The notes under the pieces were generated by a model. The model worked only from the letters and a program-made list of their open reading frames with translations, did no database searches and had not been told where the DNA came from. The translations under genes and the position numbers were made by a program. Below, in pieces: positions 1 to 10,199 of a DNA stretch of 64,000 nucleotides; within the stretch, counting starts at the first letter, position 1, and each line of letters begins with the position of its first letter. The DNA lies in NCBI GenBank assembly GCA_046351215.1, contig JAXLYX010000009.1, positions 1 through 64,000 of the forward strand. Direction: 5' to 3'. Source of the stretch: JAXLYX01 sp046351215. Lineage in GTDB: Bacteria; Myxococcota_A; Polyangia; Polyangiales; Houyiibacteriaceae.

Positions 1-302
1 GCCATGCCGTGCGCGATGCGCGGATGGTCGTCGTTCAGCACGAGCGACGTCATCACCATCGCCGCATCCGCTCCGATGCCGCCCGAGTGGTTGCCGATGA
101 GCAGGGCCCGGCCGCGCGGCGGGATGTGCTCCATGCCGAACGTCGTCACGCGGAGGTAGCGGCGGTAGACGCTCGCGAAGACCGAGTAGAAGTGGACGAG
201 CGCCTTCTTCGACACGCCGAACGGGTCGATTCCGTGCACGTCGAAGCCGAGCTCGAGCCGTTCGACGTTGCGCTGCACCTGGGGGTCGACGGGGAGATCC
301 AT
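1..302 (-). CDS. Lysophospholipid acyltransferase-like protein (C-terminus beyond window)
   Basis: Only the first 100 residues are inside the window, because the gene runs off the left edge. The visible part carries the motif GNHSGG with His72 and Asp79, which resembles the substrate-binding/catalytic block of the LPLAT superfamily (PlsC and MGAT-like acyltransferases that esterify glycerolipids at the inner membrane). The spacing between His and Asp is longer than the classical HX4D, as in the MGAT-like branch. The start is the ATG at 302. A TAGGAT hexamer at 374-379 on this strand could be the -10 box. The precise acceptor lipid cannot be told from the fragment. Confidence 0.72.
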   Translation of the reverse strand, partial: MDLPVDPQVQRNVERLELGFDVHGIDPFGVSKKALVHFYSVFASVYRRYLRVTTFGMEHIPPRGRALLIGNHSGGIGADAAMVMTSLVLNDDHPRIAHGM

Positions 303-464
303 GCCTGGCTTCGTGGAGGTGGGCGGACCGCGTCCCGCCGGCCCGAGGGGCGGCGAGGGGCGTGGGGAGGCCGATCCTAGTCGGCCGCGGCCCGTCCGGG
401 TAGCTCCGGACCGACCTCCGGGGCCCGACGCGAGGTCCCGATCGCGAAAGCCGGCGGGATGGTT

Positions 465-476
465 TAGGCTCCGGCC
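465..476 (+). promoter_or_regulatory. Leaderless-type -10 box before the 477 gene
   Basis: TAGGCT lies at 465-470 and exactly six bases separate it from the GTG start at 477. No convincing TTGAC-type element is seen upstream. No Shine-Dalgarno fits between the box and the start, so transcription probably begins at or next to the start codon. Confidence 0.45.
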
Positions 477-1169
477 GTGCCTCGTTGCTTCCCCTGCCTG
501 GCGATCCTCCTCGCACTCTGGGCCCCGGCCCTGGGGGTGCGCGCACAGACGGAGCCGGAAGGGGAGACTCCGGGCCCCGACCTCGAGGAGCCGGATCCGA
601 CCCGCCTCGACGTGGAGCGTCTCCCGCCCGAGGCGATCCGGGTCACGCGCGACCTCTACGCGCGCGGCTTCTTCCTCGAGTCGTCGGTCGGCGCCCGGGG
701 CTTCGTGCAGGGCATCGGCCGGGTCGTCGCGCCGGGCTTCCACTTCGACGTGGGCGTCGGATACGAGCTCACGCGCTGGTTCGCCGTGCGCCTCGCCTTC
801 GACGCCTCGCTCCACCAGACGACCGCACCGACGCCGCCGGCTCAATCCGTCGTCCAGCTGATCGGGGTGATCGCCGAGGCGCGCTTCGCCGCGAACGTCT
901 CGCCTCGGATCCAGCTCTTCCTGGGTGGGGAATTCGGCACGGTCTGGGTCCTCGGCGACGTCCTGCGGACGTACGGCTACCAGGACTTCTCGACCACGGG
1001 CCTCACGTACGGCGGTCGGGGCGGCATCGACTACCATTTCCGCGATCGGCACCACTCGATGGGCCTCGCCGGAGGCGCTCGCTACTACCCCTCGCTCGCG
1101 AGCCCGTACGACCAGGGCGCGATCGGCTGGCAGGGCGACGCCTACTTCCGCTACGTCTTCGGTCGGTAG
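477..1169 (+). CDS. Secreted outer-membrane beta-barrel protein
   Basis: A 230-residue protein with a signal peptide (hydrophobic residues 7-21, likely cleavage after VRA at 23) and a mature part made of alternating, aromatic-rich beta strands (for example FHFDVGVGYELTRWFAVRLAF), ending in FRYVFGR with a terminal aromatic as barrels do. The start is GTG 477, supported by the -10 box six bases before it. It is followed after 12 bases by a Ser/Thr kinase gene, so the two are probably co-transcribed. The family may be the CglE-like barrels of myxobacteria, but I recognise this only by general resemblance. It acts as a structural or envelope-complex component rather than an enzyme. Confidence 0.7.
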   Translation: MPRCFPCLAILLALWAPALGVRAQTEPEGETPGPDLEEPDPTRLDVERLPPEAIRVTRDLYARGFFLESSVGARGFVQGIGRVVAPGFHFDVGVGYELTRWFAVRLAFDASLHQTTAPTPPAQSVVQLIGVIAEARFAANVSPRIQLFLGGEFGTVWVLGDVLRTYGYQDFSTTGLTYGGRGGIDYHFRDRHHSMGLAGGARYYPSLASPYDQGAIGWQGDAYFRYVFGR

Positions 1170-1181
1170 ATCCTGTCCGCG

Positions 1182-3178
<1,997 letters not shown>

Positions 3179-3182
<4 letters not shown>

Positions 3183-3718
3183 GATACGTCGCCCTCCTCC
3201 GCGGCATCAACGTCGGCGGCAAGAACAAGCTGCCGATGAAGGAGCTCGTCGCGCTCGTCGCGGGTCTCGGCGCGACGGACGTCGAGAGCTACATCCAGAG
3301 CGGGAACGTGATCTTCGAGGCCTCGGCGTCGGTCGCTCGCGACTTCGCGGGGAAGCTCGAGGCGGCGATCGAGGCGCGCTTCGGCTTCGAGTCGCCGGTG
3401 GTGCTCCGCTCCGCCTCCGAGCTCGCGGCCGTGCTCGAGAATCCCCCCTTCGGCGAGGCCCCCCTCGAGACGCGGCACGTCGGCTTCCTCGCGGCCCGGC
3501 CGACCGAAGCTCGGGTCGCCTCGCTCGATCCCGCCCGTTCGCCGGGCGATTCCTTCGTCGTCCGCGGGAGCGAGATCTACCTTCACCTGCCGAACGGCGT
3601 CGCGCGCTCGAAGCTCACGAATGCGTACTTCGACTCGAAGCTCGGCACGACGAGCACGTTCCGGAATTGGAAGACCGTCGTCGCGCTCGCCGGGCTCGCC
3701 GCGCGTCAGTCGCGGTAG
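3179..3718 (+). CDS. DUF1697 family protein
   Basis: A 179-residue cytosolic protein that opens with RYVALLRGINVGGKNKLPMKEL and continues with SYIQSGNVIF, both signatures of the DUF1697 family, whose biochemical role is unknown. Later conserved positions (the VLRSASEL segment, the FGxxP-like NPPFGEAP loop, and the C-terminal TSTFRNWKTV block) are present, and the length is the usual 175-185 residues. The GTG start at 3179 overlaps the kinase stop as GTGA, which suggests translational coupling. The 3' end overlaps the convergent class II aldolase gene by 13 bases. Confidence 0.88.
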
Positions 3719-4437
3719 CCGGGCGAACGGCGATCGAGCCGGCGCAAGAGGCCCGGCCAGGCGAGCGCGCCTCCGAGGCCCTTCGTCACCATCTCGACGT
3801 TCGCCTTCACGCCGTCGAGCACCGGGGAAGGGACGCTCGTGAGCTCGCCTCCGCCCGCCTGGGCGGCGATCTGGATCTGGCAGGCGGTCTCGAGCACGTA
3901 CATCGAGAGGAAGGCGTCCGCGATCGTCGGGCCGACGGTGAGCAAGCCGTGGTTCTTGAGCACGAGGCAGGTCGCATCGCCGAGGTCGCGCACGAGCCGC
4001 GGCTTCTCGTCGTCGCGAAGCGCGATGCCCTCGTAGTCGTGGTAGCCGATCGACGCGAGCGCGATCGTCGCCTGCTGCGAGATCGGGAGGAGGCCGTCCT
4101 TCTGCGCCGAGACCGCGACGCCCGCGCGCGTGTGCGTGTGGAGCACGCAGGTCACGTCGGGCCGGGCCGCATGCACGGCGCTGTGGATCACGAATCCTGC
4201 CGGATTCACGGGGTAGTCGCTCGGCTCGACCTTGTTCCCCTGCGCGTCGACCTTCACGAGGCTCGAGGCCGTGATCTCGTCGAAGAGCATCCCGTAGGGA
4301 TTGATCAAGAAGCAGTGCTCGGGGCCCGGGATCCGCGCCGAGACGTGCGTGAAGACGAGATCATCCCAGCCGAACAGGGCGATCAGGCGATAGCAGGCGG
4401 CGAGGTCGATGCGGAGCTGGGATTCCGTGGGGAGCAT
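3706..4437 (-). CDS. Class II aldolase/adducin family protein
   Basis: A 243-residue protein of the fuculose-phosphate aldolase/adducin fold. Zinc ligands are visible as HTHTRAG (His100, His102) and the later NHG (His163). The position where true aldolases carry the catalytic Glu has NPAGF instead, as in the adducin-like branch, so retro-aldol activity is doubtful and the substrate is not predictable. The start is ATG 4437. A GATCCT hexamer lies six bases upstream of the start and could be a weak -10 box. It is convergent to the DUF1697 gene. Confidence 0.88.
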   Translation of the reverse strand: MLPTESQLRIDLAACYRLIALFGWDDLVFTHVSARIPGPEHCFLINPYGMLFDEITASSLVKVDAQGNKVEPSDYPVNPAGFVIHSAVHAARPDVTCVLHTHTRAGVAVSAQKDGLLPISQQATIALASIGYHDYEGIALRDDEKPRLVRDLGDATCLVLKNHGLLTVGPTIADAFLSMYVLETACQIQIAAQAGGGELTSVPSPVLDGVKANVEMVTKGLGGALAWPGLLRRLDRRSPGYRD

Positions 4438-4452
4438 CCCTCGAGGATCGCC

Positions 4453-5049
4453 TCAGCGCCGCTGCGCCGGCAAGAGCCGGAAGAGCGCCTTCCGACGCAC
4501 TTCGGCCACCCGCTTCGCCAACTCCTTCTGATCGAGACCCGTGAAGCGCTCGCGGATCACGTGCTCGCCGCCGTCCCGGAGGGCGAGCCTCACCGAGTCG
4601 GTTTCTTCGTCGTAGCGGACCTCCTCGACGTCGTCCCAGCGGACGAGCTCGGAGTGGGCCCCCGCTTGGCGGAGCAGGCCGTCGGTGCGGAGCACCAGGA
4701 AATCCTCGACGACGAGGAGCCGACGGAGGCCGAAGCCGAGGACGAAGGGCGAGAGCAGAAGGAGCATCGCGCCGCCGAAGGCGAGCGTCTGCTCGCGCGG
4801 CGTCATGTAGTGCGGCGCCTCGCCCGCGGGGTGGTAGGCCTGGAAGGTCGGTCGGCGGTAGAAGAAGCGCTCGGGCTCGCGCGCCGCGAGGGGCTGGATG
4901 CCGAGGAGCAGGAGCACCGCTCCGAGCATCGCCGCGAACGCGCCGGGCAGGAGCGCCGCGACGAGGCGACGGCTCACGTCGAGCCGATAGCCGTCGACGA
5001 CGTGCCCACTCTCCGTGGGTGCGCGCTCCTCGTTCGTTCCCTGTCCCAC
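4453..5049 (-). CDS. Membrane protein with PH-like C-terminal domain
   Basis: A 198-residue protein with two hydrophobic membrane segments (about residues 28-52 and 86-108) followed by a soluble beta-rich region that reads like a bacterial PH domain (LVVEDFLVLRTDGLL, then WDDVEEVRYDEETDSVRLAL). That arrangement is common in small inner-membrane proteins of unknown role. GTG 5049 is taken as start because TAGACT sits six bases upstream. It is followed after 15 bases by the aldolase gene in the same direction, which could be transcribed with it. I do not recognise a specific family. Confidence 0.65.
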   Translation of the reverse strand: MGQGTNEERAPTESGHVVDGYRLDVSRRLVAALLPGAFAAMLGAVLLLLGIQPLAAREPERFFYRRPTFQAYHPAGEAPHYMTPREQTLAFGGAMLLLLSPFVLGFGLRRLLVVEDFLVLRTDGLLRQAGAHSELVRWDDVEEVRYDEETDSVRLALRDGGEHVIRERFTGLDQKELAKRVAEVRRKALFRLLPAQRR

Positions 5050-5061
5050 GGGGCGAGTCTA
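5050..5061 (-). promoter_or_regulatory. Leaderless-type -10 box before the 5049 gene
   Basis: TAGACT (5056-5061 on the minus strand) is six bases from the GTG start at 5049. No Shine-Dalgarno is present between them. Confidence 0.42.
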
Positions 5062-5157
5062 GCAGGCCGGGGGGTCGTCGCGCTGCTCGCGAGGCGGAGG
5101 GAGGGCCCGGCGCGCACGTCCTCGAGGACGGGAACGTGTCCGTGCCCGTGCGTGTCT

Positions 5158-5976
5158 CTACGGGAGCCGGCGGGGCAACCCCGGATCCGGAGGAACCTCG
5201 CGCGGCGTGCGGATCACGGGGATCCGTTCGCGCCGCCTCGCCGCCTCGGCCATGTCCGACGCGAGGTCGAGGGCCTCGGTCACGAGCTCGTCGCGCGGGA
5301 TGCCGTAGGCGCGTCCCATCTGCTCGACGACCAGGGCGGCATCGACCGCATCCGACGCCGCAGCCGCGGCCGCATCGCCCTCGAGCGCCGAGAGTCCGTG
5401 CACGCGGGCGTAGGTCTCGGCGTAGAGGGCCATCGCCTCGGCGGCCTCGGCCTCGGCGTCGACGTCGAGCAGTCCGGCGCTCGCCTCCGCGAGCGAGTCG
5501 TCGGCGAGCAGATCCTCGAGCCGCGGGCTCGTCGGAGCCTCGATGCGCCGCATGCCTTCGCGATGTGCACGGAGCGCCCGCACGGCCGCACGCACGGCCG
5601 GCGCCGCCACGAGATCCGTGTCGCGGTTCAGGAGCGGAGGCAGAGCGCGCAACCGCTCGGCGTGGGCCGAAAGCCGCGGATCCCCCGCGACCTCGAGCGC
5701 ACGTGGGAGCAGCGCGTGCACCACGCGGTCGGCCGCGAGGTATCGAAGGCGCTGCGCGTCGCCGGGGAGGGTGCCCCCGAGATCGACGGCCTCCAGGCGC
5801 GCCCGCTCGCCCGGCTCGAGGAACGTCTCGAGCGTGCCGATGTAGGCCTCGAGCACCGGATGCAGCGGAGGATGGGCAGGAAAGTTCGTCGGCGCCGTCG
5901 ATTTGGCCAGGTAGGGCTTCGCCGGCCCGGCACAGGCCGAGAGCACGAGCGCGATACCGAACCCCAACCCTCGCAT
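5158..5976 (-). CDS. Lipoprotein of unknown function
   Basis: A 272-residue predicted lipoprotein. The signal sequence ends in the lipobox LSAC (Cys15), so it should be lipidated and held in the envelope. The rest is helical and Ala/Leu/Arg-rich with no motif I recognise. The ATG at 5976 is chosen because the -10-like TACCCT is six bases before it. It is bracketed by a membrane protein and a Ser/Thr kinase gene on the same strand, each with its own apparent -10 box, so operon membership is not clear. Confidence 0.7.
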   Translation of the reverse strand: MRGLGFGIALVLSACAGPAKPYLAKSTAPTNFPAHPPLHPVLEAYIGTLETFLEPGERARLEAVDLGGTLPGDAQRLRYLAADRVVHALLPRALEVAGDPRLSAHAERLRALPPLLNRDTDLVAAPAVRAAVRALRAHREGMRRIEAPTSPRLEDLLADDSLAEASAGLLDVDAEAEAAEAMALYAETYARVHGLSALEGDAAAAAASDAVDAALVVEQMGRAYGIPRDELVTEALDLASDMAEAARRRERIPVIRTPREVPPDPGLPRRLP

Positions 5977-5988
5977 GGACCCAGGGTA
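5977..5988 (-). promoter_or_regulatory. Leaderless-type -10 box before the 5976 gene
   Basis: TACCCT at 5983-5988 (minus strand) is separated by six bases from the ATG at 5976. Confidence 0.4.
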
Positions 5989-6032
5989 TCACGCCGGCTC
6001 GCGACCCGATCGGAGCCCCCATCCAGGGCGCG

Positions 6033-7295
6033 TCAGGGCGAAGGCAGGGGCGTCGGCGTCGAAGGCGCCGGCTCGAGCGTCGAGGGCTCGGGGCTCACGG
6101 AGGGCACGGCGCCCGCGCTCGGAGGCGGCGCGATCGGCGTGGGGCTGACCGTCGGGCCCGCGAAGCCGGCATCGCGCCGCGAGGAGCGGAGACGTGTCGG
6201 CCGCCGCCGGGGCATCTGCGTCTCGTGCGTCGGCGCGACGAGACCCCCGTCGGGCGAAGAAGGCATGTCCTCGGCCCGGTTGAATGCGATCACGAGCGCG
6301 ATGCCGACGACGAGCGTGCCGACCGCCACCGCGACCGTCGCGAGCGAGCGCGCGCCCGTGTCCGCGGTCGAGGGCGGGATCACGATCTTCTGGCTCGGCT
6401 CGCGGTTCGCGACCGGGAAGCTGCTCGACGGGGGACCGTGGTGCTCGACCATCCCGGCGTCCTCGTAGGCGGCCCGGAGGGCGCGCGCGAGGTCGTGGGG
6501 CGTCGCGAAGCGATCGCGCGGATCCTTCTCGAGCGCGCGCCGGAAGACCGCGTCGACCTCCTTCGGGACGCGCATGCCGCGACCGACGACGCTCGGCCGG
6601 TCGGGCACGTCGTGGATGACCTTGTGCGCGACCGCGACCGCGTCGTCGCCCGGGAACGCGCGCACGCCCGTGACCGCTTCGTAGAGAACGGTCGCCATCG
6701 AGAAGAGATCGGTCTCGGGCCCGTAGAGGCCCTGCCGCAGCGTCTCGGGCGCCGCGTAGCAGGGCGTCCCGAGGAACTGCCCCTCGCGCGTGAGATCCGC
6801 GTTCGGCAGCCGCGCGACGCCGAAGTCCGCGAGCTTCGTGTGGCCGTCCTCGGTGACGAGGAGGTTGTCGGGCTTCAGATCGCGGTGGATGATCTTGTGG
6901 TGGTGCGCCGCCGAGAGCGCATCCGCGACCTCGTCCGCGAGGAGGCAGACCGCCTCCGGCGAGAGCGGACCGCGCGCCTTCAGGATCTGCTTCAGCGTCG
7001 AGCCCGGGACGTACTCGAAGACGAGGTACGGTCCGACCTCGGCGTCCTCGCCGACGTCGTAGACCTGCACGATCGAGCGCTGGTGCAGCATCGCGGCCGC
7101 GCGCGCCTCGTTCTTGAACCGCTCGAGGAAGGTGTCGAGCGAGTCGTGCGAGATGCTGGCGTACCGCACCGTCTTCAGCGCGACGAGCCGATCGAGCTCC
7201 GGATCCCGCCCGAGGTAGACGTTGCCCATCGCGCCCGCCCCGAGGAGGCGTTCGACCTGGTAGCGTCCGATCGTGCGCGGGAGGTCCGCGGGCAT
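6033..7295 (-). CDS. Hanks-type Ser/Thr protein kinase, single-pass membrane
   Basis: A 420-residue kinase with all key elements: glycine loop LLGAGAMGNV (18-26), Lys41, catalytic loop HRDLKPDN (137-144), DFG (157-159) and APE (182-184). A single membrane helix lies at about 318-342, followed by a short Pro/Ser/Thr-rich tail with no recognisable sensor domain. It phosphorylates Ser/Thr on unknown partners, at the inner face of the cytoplasmic membrane. ATG 7295 is the start; GATACA lies seven bases upstream as a possible -10 box. The tail looks like a flexible linker rather than a PASTA or PEGA sensor. Confidence 0.93.
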   Translation of the reverse strand: MPADLPRTIGRYQVERLLGAGAMGNVYLGRDPELDRLVALKTVRYASISHDSLDTFLERFKNEARAAAMLHQRSIVQVYDVGEDAEVGPYLVFEYVPGSTLKQILKARGPLSPEAVCLLADEVADALSAAHHHKIIHRDLKPDNLLVTEDGHTKLADFGVARLPNADLTREGQFLGTPCYAAPETLRQGLYGPETDLFSMATVLYEAVTGVRAFPGDDAVAVAHKVIHDVPDRPSVVGRGMRVPKEVDAVFRRALEKDPRDRFATPHDLARALRAAYEDAGMVEHHGPPSSSFPVANREPSQKIVIPPSTADTGARSLATVAVAVGTLVVGIALVIAFNRAEDMPSSPDGGLVAPTHETQMPRRRPTRLRSSRRDAGFAGPTVSPTPIAPPPSAGAVPSVSPEPSTLEPAPSTPTPLPSP

Positions 7296-7358
7296 GCTGG
7301 GGTGTATCAGCCGGAGGGATGAAGGGCTAGGTGGGAGCCTCTCATCCCCGCGCCCCGC

Positions 7359-8768
7359 TCAGAGACGGTGAAGCTTGACCGTGTTGGTCTGTCCGGAGAC
7401 CGGCCAGGGCACGACCATCGCGAAGGCGTCGCCCTTCTTGCACATGCGCTCGCGGACGAGGGTCATCGAGGCGATGCGCAGCGTCTCCTCGAGCGTCTCG
7501 GGCGGGACCTCGAGCCGCGGGACCACGCCCCAGAGCAGGGCCATCCGCGTCGCGGTGCGCGAGTCCTCGGTGATCGCGACGATCGGCGCGCGCGGGCGCC
7601 GCTCCGAGAGCAGGCTCGCCGAGCGGCCGTCCTTCGTGAAGCAGACGATCGCCTCGAGCTTGAGGACCGTGGCGAGCAGGGCGGCGGCCTTCGCGGCGGC
7701 CGTCGTGAAGCGCCACTCCTCTTCCATCGCGTTCTTCACGTCGTGGGCCGAGCGTGCGAGCTCGTCGACGTAGCCCGCCTCCACCTCGGTGATGATCGAG
7801 GCCATCATCTTCACGGCCTCGACGGGGTAGAGGCCCGAGGCCGTCTCGCCGCTCAGCATCACGGCGTCCGTGCCGTCGATCACGGCGTTCGCCACGTCGG
7901 CCGCCTCCGCGCGCGTCGGGCGCGGATTGCGGATCATGGAGTCGAGCATCTGGGTGGCCGTGATCACGACCTTGCCGCGCTCGTTCGTCTCCATGATGAT
8001 CTTCTTCTGGAGCATCGGGACCTTCTCGGAGCCGATCTCCACGCCGAGGTCGCCGCGCGCGACCATCGCCCCGTCGGCCTGGTCCAGGATCTCGGCGAGG
8101 TTGTCGATCGCCTCGGGCTTCTCGATCTTCGCGATCACCGGCACGCCGTGCGCGAGGGCCTGCGCCTTGCGGACGTCCTCCGCGGTGCGGACGAAGGAGA
8201 GGGCGACGTAGTCGACCTTCAGCTCGAGCACGGCGAATTCGAGGTCGGCCTTGTCCTTGTCCGTGAGCGCCGGCGCCGAGAGCGTCGTGCCCGGGAGGTT
8301 CAGGCCCTTCTTGTCCGAGAGCACGCCGCCGTCCTCGACGACGGTCACGACGTCGGTCGCGTTCTTCTCGACGACGCGCAGCGTGAAGAGGCCGTCGTCG
8401 AGGAGGATCGCGTCGCCGACCTGCGCATCGTCCGGGAGCGGCTCGTACGTGACCGAGACCTCCTGCTCGTTGCCCACGACCTTGCGGGTCGTGAGCGTGA
8501 AGCGCTGTCCCTTCGTCAGCGTGACCTTCCCGTTCGCGAAGGTCCCGATGCGCATCTTCGGGCCGCAGAGGTCCGCGAGGATCGCGATCGGCCGCCCGGC
8601 GCGCTGCGCCGCCTCGCGCACCTTCCTCGCCATCTCCCCGTGGCCTTCGTGCGTACCGTGCGAGAAGTTGAGTCGGGCGCAGTCGAGGCCGGCCGCGACC
8701 AGGGCGTCGATGACTTCGGGGCTCGAGCTCGCGGGCCCCAGCGTGCAGACGATCTTCGTGCGCTTCAC
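7359..8768 (-). CDS. pyk: Pyruvate kinase
   Basis: A 469-residue pyruvate kinase, which makes pyruvate and ATP from phosphoenolpyruvate and ADP in glycolysis. The N-terminus TKIVCTLGPAS, the substrate/metal block MVARGDLGVEI and the signature TATQMLDSMIRNPRPTRAE followed by DAVMLSGETA are all present, and the length is normal for the bacterial enzyme. The C-terminal allosteric domain is complete. The GTG start at 8768 gives KRTKIV. Its promoter region faces that of the acyl-CoA dehydrogenase gene across 159 bp, so both may be controlled from the same interval. Confidence 0.97.
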   Translation of the reverse strand: MKRTKIVCTLGPASSSPEVIDALVAAGLDCARLNFSHGTHEGHGEMARKVREAAQRAGRPIAILADLCGPKMRIGTFANGKVTLTKGQRFTLTTRKVVGNEQEVSVTYEPLPDDAQVGDAILLDDGLFTLRVVEKNATDVVTVVEDGGVLSDKKGLNLPGTTLSAPALTDKDKADLEFAVLELKVDYVALSFVRTAEDVRKAQALAHGVPVIAKIEKPEAIDNLAEILDQADGAMVARGDLGVEIGSEKVPMLQKKIIMETNERGKVVITATQMLDSMIRNPRPTRAEAADVANAVIDGTDAVMLSGETASGLYPVEAVKMMASIITEVEAGYVDELARSAHDVKNAMEEEWRFTTAAAKAAALLATVLKLEAIVCFTKDGRSASLLSERRPRAPIVAITEDSRTATRMALLWGVVPRLEVPPETLEETLRIASMTLVRERMCKKGDAFAMVVPWPVSGQTNTVKLHRL

Positions 8769-8803
8769 ACGGAGTGCTTACCAGAGGTGTGGAGCATCGT
8801 CAC
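8769..8803 (-). promoter_or_regulatory. Probable pyk promoter
   Basis: On the minus strand a GTGACG element is followed after 17 bases by TAAGCA (8775-8780), which ends six bases before the GTG start of pyk. This fits the short-leader pattern seen at other genes of the window. Confidence 0.45.
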
Positions 8804-8829
8804 CGCTTTCCTCCTTCCGGGCGAATCGC

Positions 8830-8843
8830 GGCTGATTTCAGCC
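8830..8843. promoter_or_regulatory. 14-bp dyad between pyk and the acyl-CoA dehydrogenase gene
   Basis: GGCTGA and TCAGCC form a perfect 6-bp inverted repeat with a 2-bp centre in the middle of the divergent intergenic region. It could be an operator for one or both genes. No regulator gene lies next to it. Confidence 0.3.
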
Positions 8844-8927
8844 ATTTTCGCGTCGCCCGACCTTTACTTCGAGGAAACGGAAGCCCAAACATCCGATGAA
8901 CGGCCATTCATTCCCAGGGAGGGATCC

Positions 8928-10076
8928 GTGGAGCGCACGATCTTCAGCGAGGAGCACGAGACCTTTCGCCAAGCCTTCCGGCAGTTCCTGCTGCGCGAGG
9001 TGGTTCCGCATCAGGAGCGCTGGCGCGAGGCGGGGATCGTCGACCGCGACGTCTGGCTCAAGGCCGGTGAGGGCGGCTTCCTCTGCCCGTGGCTCCCGGA
9101 GGAGTACGGCGGCTCGGGCGGCGACTTCCTCCACTCCGTCGTCATCATGGAGGAGCTCGCCAAGATCTACGAGTCGGGCTTCGCGCTGTCGCTCCACTCG
9201 GACGTGATCGTCCCGTACCTCTTCTCGTTCGGAAACGACGCGCAGAAGAAGCGCTGGCTCCCCGGCTGCGCGAGCGGCGAGATCGTCACCGCGATCGCCA
9301 TGACCGAGCCCGGCACGGGCTCGGATCTCGCGAACATCGCGACGACGGCCAAGAAGGACGGCGATCACTACGTGATCAACGGCTCGAAGACCTTCATCTC
9401 GAACGGCATCATCAACGACCTCTGCATCGTCGCCGCGAAGACGGAGAACGCCCCGAACGATCCGCATCGCTCGGTCACGCTCTTCGTCGTCGAGAAGGAC
9501 ACGCCCGGCTACCACCGCGGCAAGCGCCTGAAGAAGATGGGCATGCACTCGCAGGATACGAGCGAGCTGCACTTCGAGGACTGCCGCGTGCCGGCGGCGA
9601 ACCGCCTCGGCCCCGCCGACGGCCTCGGCTTCATCATGCTCATGCAGAAGCTCGCGCAGGAGCGCCTCGTCGTCGCGATCGCGGCGCAGGCGGCGGCCGC
9701 GCAGGTCCTCTCGGACACCATCACCTACGTGAAGGAGCGCAAGGCCTTCGGGAAGCCTGTCTCGGCGTTCCAGAACACGCAGTTCAGGCTCGCGGAGTGC
9801 GCGACGGAAGTGGAGGTCGGTCAGGCCTTCCTCGACAAGCTCCTCGGCGAGCACGTGAAGGGCAAGAACCTCGTCAAGGAATGCTCCATGGCGAAGTGCT
9901 GGCACTCCGAGATGTCCCAGCGGGTCATCGACAACTGCCTGCAGCTCTTCGGCGGCTACGGCTACATGATGGAGTACCCCGTCGCGCGCGCCTACGCGGA
10001 CGCCCGCGTGAGCCGCATCTTCGCGGGCACGAACGAGATCATGAAGATGATCGTCGCGAAGCAGATGGGGCTCTGA
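8928..10076 (+). CDS. Acyl-CoA dehydrogenase, long-chain type
   Basis: A 382-residue flavoenzyme that should oxidise an acyl-CoA at C2-C3 and pass electrons to ETF in fatty-acid or branched-chain breakdown. The FAD-binding block AMTEPGTGSDLA, the KTFISNG strand, the KAFGKPVSAFQNTQF helix and the C-terminal GYGYMMEYPVARAYADARVSR block are clear. Where medium-chain enzymes have the catalytic Glu before GT, this protein has IFAGTNEIM, as long-chain/isovaleryl-type enzymes do, so its base should come from an earlier helix. GTG 8928 is chosen because ERTIFSEEH is a typical family start and AGGGAGGG sits 5-12 bases upstream. Confidence 0.95.
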   Translation: MERTIFSEEHETFRQAFRQFLLREVVPHQERWREAGIVDRDVWLKAGEGGFLCPWLPEEYGGSGGDFLHSVVIMEELAKIYESGFALSLHSDVIVPYLFSFGNDAQKKRWLPGCASGEIVTAIAMTEPGTGSDLANIATTAKKDGDHYVINGSKTFISNGIINDLCIVAAKTENAPNDPHRSVTLFVVEKDTPGYHRGKRLKKMGMHSQDTSELHFEDCRVPAANRLGPADGLGFIMLMQKLAQERLVVAIAAQAAAAQVLSDTITYVKERKAFGKPVSAFQNTQFRLAECATEVEVGQAFLDKLLGEHVKGKNLVKECSMAKCWHSEMSQRVIDNCLQLFGGYGYMMEYPVARAYADARVSRIFAGTNEIMKMIVAKQMGL

Positions 10077-10149
10077 GCCCCGCCGGGTCCCCCCGTTCGA
10101 CGTCGCACCCCGCCGTGTAGGGCCGCATCGCCCTTCCCGCGCGGGGTGT

Positions 10150-10168
10150 CCTACATGCATCATGTGGG
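10150..10168. promoter_or_regulatory. Inverted repeat upstream of the FG-GAP gene
   Basis: CCTACATG and CATGTGGG form an inverted repeat around CAT, with one mismatch in eight positions. It lies 32 bp before the chosen start at 10200 and could be an operator or part of the promoter. This is a visual match only. Confidence 0.25.
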
Positions 10169-10199
10169 AATCACCGCCGCCGCCACGGGGGATCCCTGC